Of a stretch of 64,000 nucleotides of DNA, positions 11,784 through 22,960 are shown one piece after another; the stretch's first letter is position 1, and every line of letters starts with the position of its first letter. Made by a program: the position numbers and the translations under genes. The notes below the pieces were generated by a model. The model had not been told where the DNA came from. It did not search any database and was given only the letters and a program-made list of their open reading frames with translations. Location: positions 34,350,001-34,414,000 of the forward strand of contig CM060733.1 in assembly GCA_030704615.1 (NCBI GenBank). The letters run 5' to 3'. This DNA is from Takakia lepidozioides (taxonomy: Eukaryota > Streptophyta > Takakiopsida > Takakiales > Takakiaceae).

Positions 11784-13384
11784 AAGGGATTGCTAAAGCG
11801 TGAGCAAAAAATTCCGTGAGCCAAATTCTGCTCACGCTTCAGGATCTGCTCACCCATAACCGCGGACACCTATTCGGCTTAGAGGACCTATTACTGCAGG
11901 TAGTGTCCAGTACAACATGCATACCAATTCATCGTTATGGATGAATGACGGGTGAATGATGGATGAATGGGCGATGAATGTATGTTGGACGAATGGCACA
12001 TGGATAAATGTAGTTTGTGGATGGTGTGCTATTTGAGGTGGATGACATCTACAAATTGCTCGGACCACATAACTTATGATTCGTTGTCATGTCCTTCTTC
12101 CATGTGACCAAAAATCCATGCTGGGTAAACACCATGTCTTTTGCTTGCAAAGCAAGGGTTAGGTTCATTTTGCAAGTTTTCCAAATATATATATATATTC
12201 CCGAATGTGCCAGGTGTCATTGACGACACCTTAATCTGGCTGGTCTTCTGGTGTGCTATTTGGGGTGAATAGCATCTACAAGTTGCTCGGACCACATAAC
12301 TTATGATTCGTTGTCATGCCTTCTTCCAGGTGACCAGAAAATCCATGCTGGGTAAACGCCAGGTCTTTTGTTTGCAAAGCAGGGGTTGGGTTCATTTGCA
12401 AGTTTTCCCAAATTTTATTTATTTTTATTATTATTATTTTCTCCCGAATGTGCCAGCCTTAATCTGGCTGGTCTTCTGGTGTGCTATTTGGGGTGAATGA
12501 CATCTACAAATTGCTCGGACCACATAACTTATGATTCGTTGTCATGTCCTTCTTCCAGGTGACCAGAAATCCATGTTGGGTAAACGCCAAGTCTTTTGCT
12601 TGCAAAGCAGGGGATGGGTTTATTTGCAAGTTTTCCATTATTTATTTATTTATTCTCCGAATGTGCCAGATTAAGGTGTCGTCCAGATTAAAGTGTCGTC
12701 AACGTCACCTTATTCTGGTTGATCTTCTGGTGTGCTATTTGGGATGAATGGCATGTACAAATTGCTCGAACTACAAAACTTATGATTCATTGTCATGTCC
12801 TTCTTTCTAGTGACTAGAAATCCATGTTGGGTAAACGCCAGGTCTTTTGCTTGCAAAACAGGGGTTGGGTTCATTTGCAAGTTTTTCAAAAAGCAAAAAA
12901 ATAAAAATTAACATTTTTTTTTCTTGTTTTTTCCCTGGTCTTCTGGGCTGGAATTAAGCTTCCGCCAAATTAAAATACACTTATTTAAACTCAACAACAC
13001 ATGGATCCATGCGCACAAGCTTATCGGTAAGGATACACGTTGTTGCAGTCATCCATGGTTCACTCATCTGGGCAATTTTTCATCCGACACTCATCCAACG
13101 TTCATCCAATGTTCATCCATTCCTTTTTACGTTCATCACAGATACATTCATCCGTCAATTTTTCATCGCACATTTGTGCCACATTGTCGTCATGGAGCTT
13201 GTCTGTCTTCGGTCCGATGGAGAGGAGATTGCGTCGTTGCAGTGGAGTTTGCGTCCACGGCAATAGGCCCACTTGTTCCCTCGGTTTTAGGGTCTGCATC
13301 AGTAATCTGCTCACTTTTCAATCTGCTCACACTTCGGGGAATCTGCTCATGCATAAAGAAATCTGCTCACGGCTTTGCTGCTCT
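11784..13384. mobile_element. non-autonomous Mutator-like element
   Basis: Flanked by the perfect 9-bp direct repeat CCATGGAAA (11775-11783 and 13385-13393), the target-duplication size typical of Mutator. Ends are imperfectly inverted: left GGATTGCTAAAGCGTGAGCA, right (complement) GAGCAGCAAAGCCGTGAGCA. Subterminal TGAGCAGATT-type motifs repeat near both ends. It encodes no recognisable transposase. The interior is largely a tandem array. It sits inside ORF1 of the minus-strand LINE, and removing it with one duplication restores the LINE reading around PW. Confidence 0.7.
12024..12900 (+). repeat. tandem array inside Mutator-like element, ~230 bp x 4
   Basis: Units start near 12024, 12251, 12479 and 12730 with GTGTGCTATTTG. 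Each contains TTGCTCGGACCACATAACTT (or a close variant), a CCTTCTTCCAGGTGACCAG block and GGGTAAACGCC. Unit lengths differ by small AT-rich expansions such as the TTTATTATTATTATT stretch near 12420. Confidence 0.85.
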
Positions 13385-13957
13385 CCATGGAAAGATATTA
13401 ACATTCATGCCTATGAGGTGGGGGTTGAAGTTCAAGGCTTGAGCTGCCGCCTCATGGGTTTCAAAAACGATAGAGAAGAATCCCCTACCTTTGGCATGAC
13501 ATAAATGCTGTTTTAATTCGCCCGAACCTCCGAGATGACGAATGGCCCATTCCCTTATATAGGCCCAAGAGACCTTTTTCCCTCGAAAGTGGACCAGGAT
13601 TCCACTTTCTTCAAATTCAGTCACCATGATGAAAAGGTCGTCGATGTCGATATCTACCATGGGAAATTCTCCAGTCATTGCCTCCTGCTCCTCTGCACCG
13701 TCGTTGATGAGATCCAAGAGATCCGCGAAGGGTGGTGGTCCGCGAATGGCTGAAGTTCGAAGGACAGCCTGCCCAATTGTGGATGAGCTTGAACTGCAGG
13801 GACGATGATGCGTGCTGGAGGGGTGGGCTCCACTAGCTGAGGCCGCGGAGGAAAGGATGACTGAGCCTGGTGGGCCAGGAAGAAGCCCGTTCCTAAAGAG
13901 GGTTGCGGGTGAAACGAGTGCGGGAGTCTGGAGGGCCCTGAAAGGTAACACTTCCAT
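13367..13957 (-). pseudogene. LINE ORF1, N-terminal part
   Basis: A 196-codon frame with a Pro/Ser-rich start, then an acidic linker (MVDIDIDDLFIMVTEFEESG) and a DUF4283-like segment (RGFFSIVFETHEAAAQALNF) ending in VNIFPW. The natural reading continues across the CCATGGAAA duplication into 11774 and below, so this frame ends prematurely inside the Mutator-like element. A second start lies at 14001 in another frame. Confidence 0.75.
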
Positions 13958-14640
13958 GGCTTACTGCTGTGTCCGAGGTGGGAGGCGTCGAGTGGCCCCA
14001 TGGCAAGAGATAGAGCAAGGTTGTGGAGGAGGGTACCGGTAGAGGAAGCAAGAGTTGAGCGATGCGAGTTAAGGGAAATGAGAGCTGGTGACGAGGGAGC
14101 GAGGAGAAGCTTAGTAGAGGTAGACTAGCGGGGGGAGGGGGATGGCGGCTGGGGGAGCCGACCAGGTGGCAGGGATGAAATTATAGGACTTGAAGGTGAC
14201 GGCTTTAGCAAAGGCGTGGGAAGCCAGAGGTTGATGAATGGCGCCGCATATTGCCTTAGAAGTTAAGATGGTGGGTCAGGACGATGAAGGACGTACGATG
14301 ATGTTAATATGTGAAGGTGTTGATTAAGAAGAAGGATGATGTTAAAACAAGTGCAAGAAGCTTAAACCAAGTGCAAGAAGCAAGTGCAAAGAGCAAATCT
14401 GATTTATGAAACTTAGTGCAAGGAATAAAGGTTAGGACAGAATAATCCATGGACTGCTGGTATAGTCCACCCAGAATCGATCGGGATGGCGAAGCAACGA
14501 GAGAGACGAAGAGACGAAGAGACCGTTGGGGGCCTCGCTCTCTCACCGCGAACTGCGGAGCTCCTCCGCTGCGCCATCGCAGTCTTTTCTGTATTTTCAA
14601 TCTTACATTTACCCTCCGGTTAAGGGTATATTGCTGCTAG

Positions 14641-16026
14641 TGGATTTGAAGGATATAAATAAATAATAAAAATTCACCTTTATGCCCGGTATAGTCAAAT
14701 ATATGTATATTTATATTGTTTGTCTAGTTACATGTTCAAGATATATGAATGATATATTCAACATTGCTTGTAATAAAATAATCCAAGGTAACTTAGCTAC
14801 ATAACACAACTGCTCCAAAAACTAAGATTGTATAGAGGATGGTTGGAGCACAAGCTATATTGGAAGCGCCACAAAAGGGCCACAAAAGGGATTGATCTGC
14901 AAGTGCCACAAGAGATTGGGGCTAGCTGAGCTTAAATACACCATGGGCAAGGGTGACAACCAAGTTGTAGCCCACTGGTCATGCAAACATACCACCTTCG
15001 AAGTGGTTTTGGGTTCAATCTACCTATAGGTGTCACAAAAGGTGTCCAGTGTCCACTTTCCTCCCTAGAGCTAGGTGCGATTGCTAGGTGATACCAACTC
15101 CTGTAATAAAACTCTCCCCCATTTATCTCGTCGTTGCCAGCTTCAAGTAGTGTTTATGGGTCTATGCACATATGATCTGACCTAGCTACAGGTGAGGATC
15201 ATGTCATGTTTATGGTTTTCAAAAGACTGTTCAAAACAGCGCAGCTCTCGACAAGGGCTGTTCACAAGAATAGCCACATTGAAAAGGACAGTTTTCTTTG
15301 GAGGAGCTTTGGCTCTATCTAGTAGGGTTGGCTGAGGCATGTGAAGATGTCATTACTTATGTAAAGGGCAAACCATTTGCACCCCAACAAGTAGCACATT
15401 GCCCAATGGTTGGCCAGCGGTCATTCGAGTGAACGAGTCTTGCAGATGAGGTACTCCAGATCTACAAAGTATACCCACCCCAAACCATGTCAATATTCTA
15501 AATTGACATTCACGTTTCAATTAATTAATTAATTCATGTTTGCTATTTGCTTTTTTTTTTGGGGGCCCTGCCTTTGCAGAGCCCACTATTTATTAATTTA
15601 GTAGGTAGTAAAGGGGGGGGGGGCTCCCTTATATACCCTCTCAGGGGGGTGGGACCCTTCTAGAAGCCCACCAACCCTCGGACACTTCTAGAAGGCGCTG
15701 GACACATGTCAATCCTACAAGACTCTCTATTCTAAATTCAGCCAATTCCTCCCTTCTTTTTTTGGACCCTCTCATCTCATTCCTTAATACACGTGGCCTT
15801 CCTACATAAGCGCCCCACTCTAATTCCTGGGCCACAGTAATTCCTGGACCACTCTACAATCAGGGCCGAATCAAACTGCTCTATATATTATGTATTATTT
15901 TGAATTCTTCAATGGATTACATGCCCCTGCTCTAGAAAACCTTTTGTGCAATCTCTTACGTCACCCGATATTTATGTCATCCGATTTGGCTTATAGATTG
16001 CTGGTTCGTCCATAAATCATTTCTTG
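14641..16026. other. non-coding interval
   Basis: No gene recognised apart from the SINE-like unit at 14960-15125. It contains a T-run/G-run block near 15552-15625 and an AT-rich stretch before the pogo-type remnant. Confidence 0.5.
14960..15125 (+). repeat. possible tRNA-derived SINE
   Basis: TAGCCCACTGGTC (14968-14980) resembles an RNA polymerase III A box and GGTTCAATCTA (15012-15022) a B box, about 35 bp apart as in tRNA-derived SINEs. No terminal duplication or A/T tail was established, so the call rests on the two boxes only. Confidence 0.3.
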
Positions 16027-16457
16027 CGTGGATGAAGAAAGAGTTCCCATATATTTGTGTGCTATTTATTCCTGCAAATTGCACATCAAAGCTCCAACTT
16101 GCAGATGTCATTCTTCATCTGCTTTTGAAATGTGGTTTCACAACACCGTTCAAGCATGGTCGTGGTAGCATCAATTCAATATCAATTGAGAATGGTGTCT
16201 AAATGTTCAGCTTGATCTCAGAATAGGTACACTACGTAAGAAGTTGTGTACTTGGCTTCTGGATACTTGGAAAGTTGTGGGATGTCAGACAGAGATAATT
16301 GTGAAAGGGTGGGGCAAGTGTGGGTTGTTGATGGCATTTGACAAAGGTTTTAAGCAGAGGCTATGGAATCAAATGCACATGCTTCCTTGTTTTCCAACTT
16401 GGAGGACGGTTGTGAAGATATTCATGAACAACAAGACATGGAGGAGTTGTTTGAAGA
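16027..16457 (+). pseudogene. pogo/DDE_1-type transposase remnant (target of gypsy A copy 1)
   Basis: Broken frames read EFPYICVLFIPANCTSKLQL and ADVILHLLLK, the VPxNCTxxLQPxD-type block of DDE_1 (pogo/Tigger) transposases. GWGKCGLLMAFDKGF and an acidic tail (DIHEQQDMEELFED) follow. The tail is cut at 16457 by gypsy A copy 1 and resumes at 27789, ending with a stop at 27820-27822; with one AAGA duplication removed the frame stays open across the junction. Several internal stops mean it was already a pseudogene. Confidence 0.65.
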
Positions 16458-17324
16458 TGTCAAGTTATTTTACCACTAGTGTGAAACTAGCTAGGAAATA
16501 GCTAGCTTTTACATATTGACATTTGGGATTGGCCCAAGTGTCAATCCAGGGGTCAAGGCAGATTTAGGCCCTGGAGTGGTTATCTTCACGGCAAGCGTGG
16601 AGGCTCATCTTTCTCGAGTTGAGCCTCACCGCGCCTAGCTATGGCGCCGTAGTGTGGATTCCCCATGGCGTGGGGTGCACTTGGCTTGACTTGTATTTGA
16701 GTGATGAGGTTATATATGCATGAGTTTATGCTTCGGCTTTGTGAGCTCGCATGAGCTTGTGCTTGTATTCTTCCTCTTTATCACTCGAGAAAGATGAGCT
16801 CGTATCTATGAGTGCTAGATACGAGTTAGTTGTAGCACTTGTGGTTTTTGCTTGAGAATGAGAGAAACCAAGTTGTTATGCAAGGAGCACCGTGGAGCTC
16901 TTGGTTGTTAGAAGCGGAGGCGATGTGGGTTACGAGGTGGTAAACCTTGGCATTCGATCTTCAGCTTCAGAGATGAAAGCACCATACTGCAGGACCCAAG
17001 CGAAAGGGCTATTGGCTTGGGGCAAATCAGTGCACTTTGTGGAGTATGGTGAGATTGGGTTTCAATCCGAGCTTCAGCATTGAGAGGGCTCTTTCATGGC
17101 GCGAGAGGGCAGGGTTGTGGAACAAGAGCTAAGAGGTGCGGCAAGGCCATGGAATGTGCACCTAGGGTTACAGAGCTTGGAAGAAGAGCTCTTGCACCAC
17201 AAGAGAAGTGTCTTGTGGCTGGAAATGTAAGCCTTAGGGTTTCAGGAGCTTGGCAAAGGCTATGGAGTGCTTAGTCTTGTCATAGAGAGCATCAAGGAGC
17301 CAAGGAGCCAAGATAGGGGGCTGA

Positions 17325-17530
17325 TATCTCTTGTGTGAAGAGGTTGCATGTGTGGAGCATGTATTCAGCTCATTGAAAGCTTCACTTCAAGCTTGGAGGG
17401 CAAGCAAGGAAGAGGGAAGGGCTGACTTCCTTTTATGTGAGGGCAATGTATGTGGGAGCATGCCTTCAGCCCATTGAGGCTCTTGTTTTCAAGCCTTAGA
17501 GAGCTAGAACGGAAGGTCTAGGGCTGGTTT
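17325..17530 (+). repeat. ~100-bp imperfect repeats in gypsy A leader, copy 1
   Basis: Two imperfect units contain GCATG, TTCAGC(T/C)CATTGA and TTCAAGC blocks. The matching stretch in copy 2 (about 32000-32310) has three units, so the repeat number varies between copies. Confidence 0.6.
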
Positions 17531-17964
17531 CCACTTGGAGTGAAAGAACAGCACTTGTAGGGCCTATGTGAGTTGGGGTTTCAACTTCAAGCTTGAAGGG
17601 AGCGCAACTCTTGAAGCAACAGGTGTAGAGGGCTGGAATAGTCTCTAAGACAGATGCTATGGCCAAGGAGAGTGCTTGAATGAGTGCTCACAAGGGCTGG
17701 GAACCAGCAGGGCTTGGTTGTTTGCCATTGAGTTTAGTGGCGTGTTTGGGTAGGCTAAGTGAGAAAGAAGGCTTGGTTTGTGGCAACCACCTCATGGCTT
17801 AGGGCTACTATGGTGGTGTGTGGGAGCCGAAAGAGCAAGGATACCTTGCTGATTTCTCACAGCCACCATAGCTCGGTGGAAAGAAGCCTAGAGTCCAAGA
17901 GACACAAACCCTAGCTTGGCGTGGCTAAACCCCTTGGAGAAATGGCTAAACTGCCAGAGCGGCC

Positions 17965-19770
17965 ATGGTGGGGCTGTGGGGAGGTGTGTGCTGTGGGTGT
18001 GTGTGACAGGGTTTGTGGTGGCGAGCATGGTGTGTGACGGGCTTGTGACGGGCTGTGACAGGCTGTGGCAAGCGATGGGCTTGACAGGCTGTGCCCTGTG
18101 CCCTGTGGGGCTGTGACGGGCTGTGTCAGGCTGTGACAGGCTATGCCCGTGGCCTTTTGGGCTGTGACGGGCTGTGCGGGGCTGTGTGACAGGCTGTGCC
18201 TGAGGCCTGTGGGGGGCTGTGACGGGCTGTGACAGGCGGCGTGCCTGAGGGCCTTTGAGGCTGTGTGTGAGGGGCTGTGAGGGGCTGTGACAGGCCGTGC
18301 CAAGGCCTTTGGGCTGTGGTGTGCGGGCTGTGAGGGCTGTGACAGGCCGTGCCCATGGCTTTGGGGCTCTGACGGGCTGTGAGGGGCTGTTGTGACAGGC
18401 CGTGCCTGAGGCCTTTGGGGCTGTGAGGGGCTGTGACAGGCCCTGCCGAGGCCTTTGGGGGCTTGTGACAGGCCGTGCCTGAGGCCTTTGAGGCTGTGAC
18501 GGCTGGAGGGCTGTGAGGTGTGGTGACAGGGCGTGCCCTGGCTTTGGGGCTGTGACGGGGCTGTGAGGGGCTGTGACAGGCCGCGCCTGAGGCCTTTGGG
18601 GGCTGTGATGGGCTGTGAGGGGCTGTGTGACAGGCCGTGCCTGAGGCCTTTGGGGCTGTGATGGGCTGTGACAGGCCGTGCCTGAGGCTTTGGGCTTTTG
18701 ACGGGCTGTGAGGGGCTGTGAGGGGTGTGACAGTCGTGCTGAGGCCTTTGAGGCTGTGACGGGCTGTGACAGGCTGTGCCATGGCCTTTGGGGCTGTGAC
18801 GGGCTGTGACAGGCCGTGCCCATGGCCTTTGGGGCTGTGACGGGCTGTGAGGGGCTGTGACAGGCCGTGCCTGAGGCCTTTGGGGCTGTGGTGTGATGGG
18901 CTGTGAGGGGCTGACTGTGACAGGCCCTGCCTGAGGCCTTGGGGCTGTGATGGGCTGTGACAGGCCGTGCCTGAGGCCTTTGAGGCTGTGTGTGACGGCT
19001 GTGACAGGCCGTGCCCATGGCCTTTGGGGGCTGACAGGCTGTGACGGGCTGTGACAGGCCGTGCCTGAGGCCTTTGGGCTGTGACGGGCTGTGAGGGGCT
19101 GTGACAGGCTGTGACACGGTTGGTGCTGATGGCCTTGGGGCTGTGATGGGGCTGTGACAGGCCGTGCCTGAGGCTTTGAGGCCTTTGAGGCTGTGACGGG
19201 CTGTGAGGGGCTGTGAAGGCCGGCCCAAGGCTTTGGGGCTGTGCGGGTGTGTGTGATGTGGCTGTGACGGCTGTGAGGGGCTGTGACAGGCCGTGCCTGA
19301 GGCCTTTGGGGCTGTGACGGGCTGTGAGGGGCTGTGACAGGCCGTGCCTGAGGCTTTGAGGCTGTGAGGGCTGTGAGGGCTGTGACAGTCCGTGCCTGAG
19401 GCCTTTGAGGCTGTGACGGGCTGTGAGGGGCTGTGTGCAGGCCGTGCCCATGGCCTTTGGGGCTGTGGACGGGCTGTGAGGGGCTGTGACAGGCCGTGCC
19501 TGAGGCCTTTGGGGCTGTGACGGGCTGTGAGGGGCTGTGACAGGCCGGGCTGAGGCCTTTGGGGCTGTGATGGGCTGTGACAGGCCGTGCCATGGCCTTT
19601 GGGGCTGTGACGGGCTGTGTTGGACAGCGCGCCTGAGGCCTTTGGGTCTGTGACGGGCTGTGAGGGCTGTGACAGGCTGTGCCTGAGGCCTTTGGGGCTG
19701 TGACGAGCTGTGAGGGGCTTGTGTGACAGGCTGTGCCCAGTGGCCTGTGGACTGTGACGGCTGTGACCAG
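17965..19770 (+). repeat. G-rich minisatellite in gypsy A leader, copy 1
   Basis: About 1.8 kb of a degenerate unit of roughly 50 bp built from GGCTGTGACGGGCTGTGAGG, GGCTGTGACAGGCCGTGCC and TGAGGCCTTTGGGG. The plus (coding) strand is strongly G-rich over C. Unit length and order vary. The long minus-strand frames over this block (rich in Ser-Gln-Pro, Thr-Ala and His) are by-products of a repeat lacking stops and are not genes. Confidence 0.9.
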
Positions 19771-20048
19771 TGAGCTGTGTGGGCTGTGCTGGTCTGTGGT
19801 GGCCCGTTGACCTGTGGATGGCCTGTGCTGACTCGTGGAGGCACTGGTGGACTAAGGACTGGCATGTGGTCTGGAAGGCCGAATTTTGAAGCTCGTGGAG
19901 GGCGGTTGAGGAGTATCTTCATGATATTCCCATGGTCATGCAAGTCAGGTGTAGGCTATGTTAGGAACTTAGTATTCCAAACCATAAGCCGCAACAGGTT
20001 CTCTACCCGGTTACCTTGTGGAGAGGGGGTTAGGGACATGTTCATGAC

Positions 20049-21492
20049 CGGTTGAGTGTCAACACGGAGGTGCCACTAGTTGCTGGGGACAGTGCCGGTT
20101 CGAGCACTAGCGATACTAGTGGGTACACGAGACGAGGTGTGCGGTTTAGGCCACCTTCACCTCCTGTGTCTTCCACGGAAGGTTCTGATTCGGATTGTGA
20201 ATCAGGAGGGCTCATACCGGCGGTGCAAGTTGTTTCTTTGCCATTGTTGTGGGACACAATGGAGGAGATGTATGGAGCTACCAAGGGGCCACGAAGGTAC
20301 TCTGGGGCGGTGGGCACCATTGAGTTGGATGATTTTATCCAAGAGTTTGATAGTTGGTGTGATTTGCAGCAAATGCGCAATCCACAACTATTTACGCCGT
20401 TCATGGCATGGAAAGGGCTGTTTCAGCACCTTGAGGGGCCGCCTATGGATGATTACCATGAGTTCAGGCGGGGGCATGAGGTTGAGATCGAGGAGTGGAG
20501 GATGTACTGGTCACCCGACTATGTCTCCATCACTAGGGGCACTAGAGCCACGAGGGCAGTGTGGCTACACCTGCCGCTGCACCGGCAGCTTCAGCAAGCA
20601 GCAGTGGGACTGGTGGTACAGTAGCTACGACGTCCACCCAAGCCACTACCGCACCAGCACTAGCACCCGTGCCTGCCTTCAACCCTGTTGTGGAGTTCTT
20701 CGAAGAGTTGAGAGGGAACTACCAAGGGGTGAGGACAGAGAAGTTGCGGAGCTTGCAAGAGTTCCAACGGAAGCCGACCGAGAGCTTGAGGGAGGCTTTC
20801 ACTCGCATGAGGCGCTTGATAAATGTAACCCAAGGGGTTACGGAAGCTCAGGCAGTCCAATTCTGGTATGGGATATTGGACAAGGAGCTGAGGAGAAGGG
20901 TGCGGGATGCAACTCTCCTACAAGCGGCCCAACCCACCTTAGCAAATGTGTTTTTGCTGGCAGAGCGGATAGAGCTCAACATGGTGGAGGAACGAGTGGT
21001 CATGGTGGGATTTGCTAAGGAGACACCACGGGGTAGTGGTGCTCCTAGCCAACCACTACCTCAACGTGCTCAAGGCAACAAGGGGGCTCAGGTGAAGCTC
21101 AGGGAAGGGCAGAGAGGACCTCAGATGCAGGGGTCTCTCCCTTCATTTGCTGGCCAACAACGGGCGGATGTGGTGTGCTGGACATGTGGAGGACCCCATG
21201 TCAAGAAGGATTGTCCAGAGGGAGGCAAAGGGCGGCACATGCACAGCCTGCACAGTTACAGTGTGGGCATTGTGGCAAACACGGGCATGGAGAGGCTCAG
21301 TGTTATGGTTTGCATCCTGAGTTGCGCCCAGGCCAGTTCCAAGGGAACAATGGTGGCCGGGGGCGAGGTGGAGCAGCCCAGAGGGACGAGGTGGCCAGCC
21401 ACGAGGTGCAGGCCAAGGGCAAGCTCAACGTGGCCAAGGACGCGGAGGTCAGGGTGTTGACCAAGGCATGGCCAACCGGCTTCAGCAGCTAG
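20049..21492 (+). pseudogene. gypsy A gag, copy 1
   Basis: Capsid/nucleocapsid region in at least three frames. The N-terminal part (20052-20560) is acidic and Ser/Pro-rich and leads into TIELDDFIQEFDSWCDLQQM. The core (20690-20990) carries LQEFQRKPTESLREAFTRMR, a Retrotrans_gag-type segment. Two zinc knuckles follow: CWTCGGPHVKKDC (spacing 2-3-4, one residue short) near 21178 and CGHCGKHGHGEAQC (2-4-4) at 21262-21303, then a Gly/Arg-rich tail. No ATG opens the first frame; the nearest in-frame ATG is at 20261 (MEEMYG), so the true start is unresolved. Frameshifts lie near 20560 and 21170-21240. Confidence 0.8.
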
Positions 21493-22960
21493 AGCAGAGG
21501 CTCGCTGCCATGGCTACAGCTCAGGTGGTACCGGCTCTAAGGCCGGATGGTCCACCTCCTGCTCCTGAGGGAGGAGATATGGGAGGCATGGGATTCATGT
21601 GTGGAGCAGCACTACCACTAGTGCAGGTGGAGTCTGCTGCAGCCGTGACTCGAGGAGCAGCACGAGTTCCTGAGCCACGAGGTGCAGAGGTGGAGTTGGA
21701 TCCACAGCGTGGGGAGGCAAGCCGTCAGGCTAGGCTTCCTCAGTCATTCACATTGGCGGAGACAGTGTCGACGCCATCCATGGCACCTAGTTCTCGCCCG
21801 ACTGTTACCGAGGCGGAGGTTACTATGCCATTATTGGGGAGAGCTACACGGGTAGCACCACTACCTAGTGTTGCCAAGGCTACGGCAGCTAGTGTGCTGC
21901 TAGGAGCGGCCACATCTGTGTGCCAGGCTCCATTGTTCTCGGCTACCATGATTGCGACGCCGGGGGTAAGACCAGCTGAGGTGTTCAGGCTGGCAGCTAC
22001 ACTCTGTGAGAGTGGGGAGGTTACTTCATCTTCTGCGGAGATAGTGGGAGGTGTAGTGCCGGAGGGATCCTCGGATTTGAGGGTCAAGACTGCCACGGCG
22101 GCGCCATGGCAAGCTGCAGCTGCCAGGTTGATGGAGCTGCCAGCTAGGCCAGCCATTGAGCGCGCCATGGTGACACCTGGAGTTGTCATGTTAGACAACC
22201 AGGATGGCATTTTCTGTTTGAGTGGACCGGCAGGCAAGAGGTACCGGCCACTGCGAGTCTTGTTGGACTCGGGAGCTCAGCCACTGATGCTGGGCAGAGC
22301 TGCTATTGCAGGCTTGGGCCTCACGGAGGCGGATATGGAGCCTTGTCCTTTCCAGATACAGACGTCTCTGGGAGGATCGGAGCAGGCTCGGGGCATGACA
22401 CGGCATGAGTTGGCTATCAGACTACGGCCGGATCACCCTATAGATGGCTCAGTGATGCGAGCCAAGGCCATTGTGACAGACGCAGTCTCATACGATGTCT
22501 GGTTGGTGGGGCAGTGTTGTACCCATGGGCTTCACTGGATTTTGGGAGGAGTCAGATCCTATAGGCCTGCATGGCCAGTCAGGGGAGGGCCGGCGTGTGC
22601 AGCTCCCTGTGACGTTCATAGGAGGAGTGCGGTTGCCCAGCGAGCAAGTGCCGACACTAGCAGCATTCACAGCGGCAGTGAGTTGGCTAGAGAGTTGCTT
22701 GAGGGCAATGCTCATTCAGAGGATGACCACCTCCGGGAGAGAAGAGATGACATGTATGGTATGGCGGAGTTGCCTACCATGGTTGCTCAGACTCCATTGT
22801 GGGGCACGAACAAGGATTTGCAGCGGGATGCTGATCGACGGGTGCAACAAGCCTGGGTGGAGGCTTTTGTACCGTCAGGAGAGGAGGAGGTGTGGGGGAT
22901 TGCACCAGGACCACCTCAATTGTCTCCATTGGACACCACACCTATTGTGTGGCAGTCTCC
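21493..22960 (+). pseudogene. gypsy A spacer and retropepsin, copy 1
   Basis: A long frame (21468-23072) runs from an Ala/Val/Thr-rich linker of about 240 residues into an aspartic protease segment, VLLDSGAQPLMLGRAAIAGL (about 22255-22315), with the DSG active-site triplet intact. Retropepsins process Gag-Pol as dimers. The segment after it (to about 22960) is not recognised and precedes the methyltransferase in the same frame, so protease and methyltransferase were probably one polyprotein. Confidence 0.75.

Larger units (their letters stand above)
8650..14600 (-). mobile_element. decayed L1-like LINE (minus strand)
   Basis: On the minus strand the order is 5' UTR (about 14600-13960), ORF1 with a DUF4283-like part and a zinc knuckle (13957-13367 and 11765-10867), a ragged region (10870-9811), ORF2 endonuclease (about 9805-8850), then a short possible post-RT piece (8818-8650). 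Most of the RT is deleted. A Mutator-like element (11784-13384) splits ORF1. The 5' UTR shares GCTCCGCAG...GCGGTGAGAGAGC with the plus-strand LINE near 28345, so both belong to one family. Confidence 0.75.

Noticed and set aside
17888-19943. Three long minus-strand open frames (446-600 codons) rich in Ser, Gln, Pro, Thr, His
   Set aside because: They lie entirely over the G-rich minisatellite, overlap each other in different frames and consist of the translated repeat unit; absence of stops is a property of the repeat. The same holds at 32684-34522.
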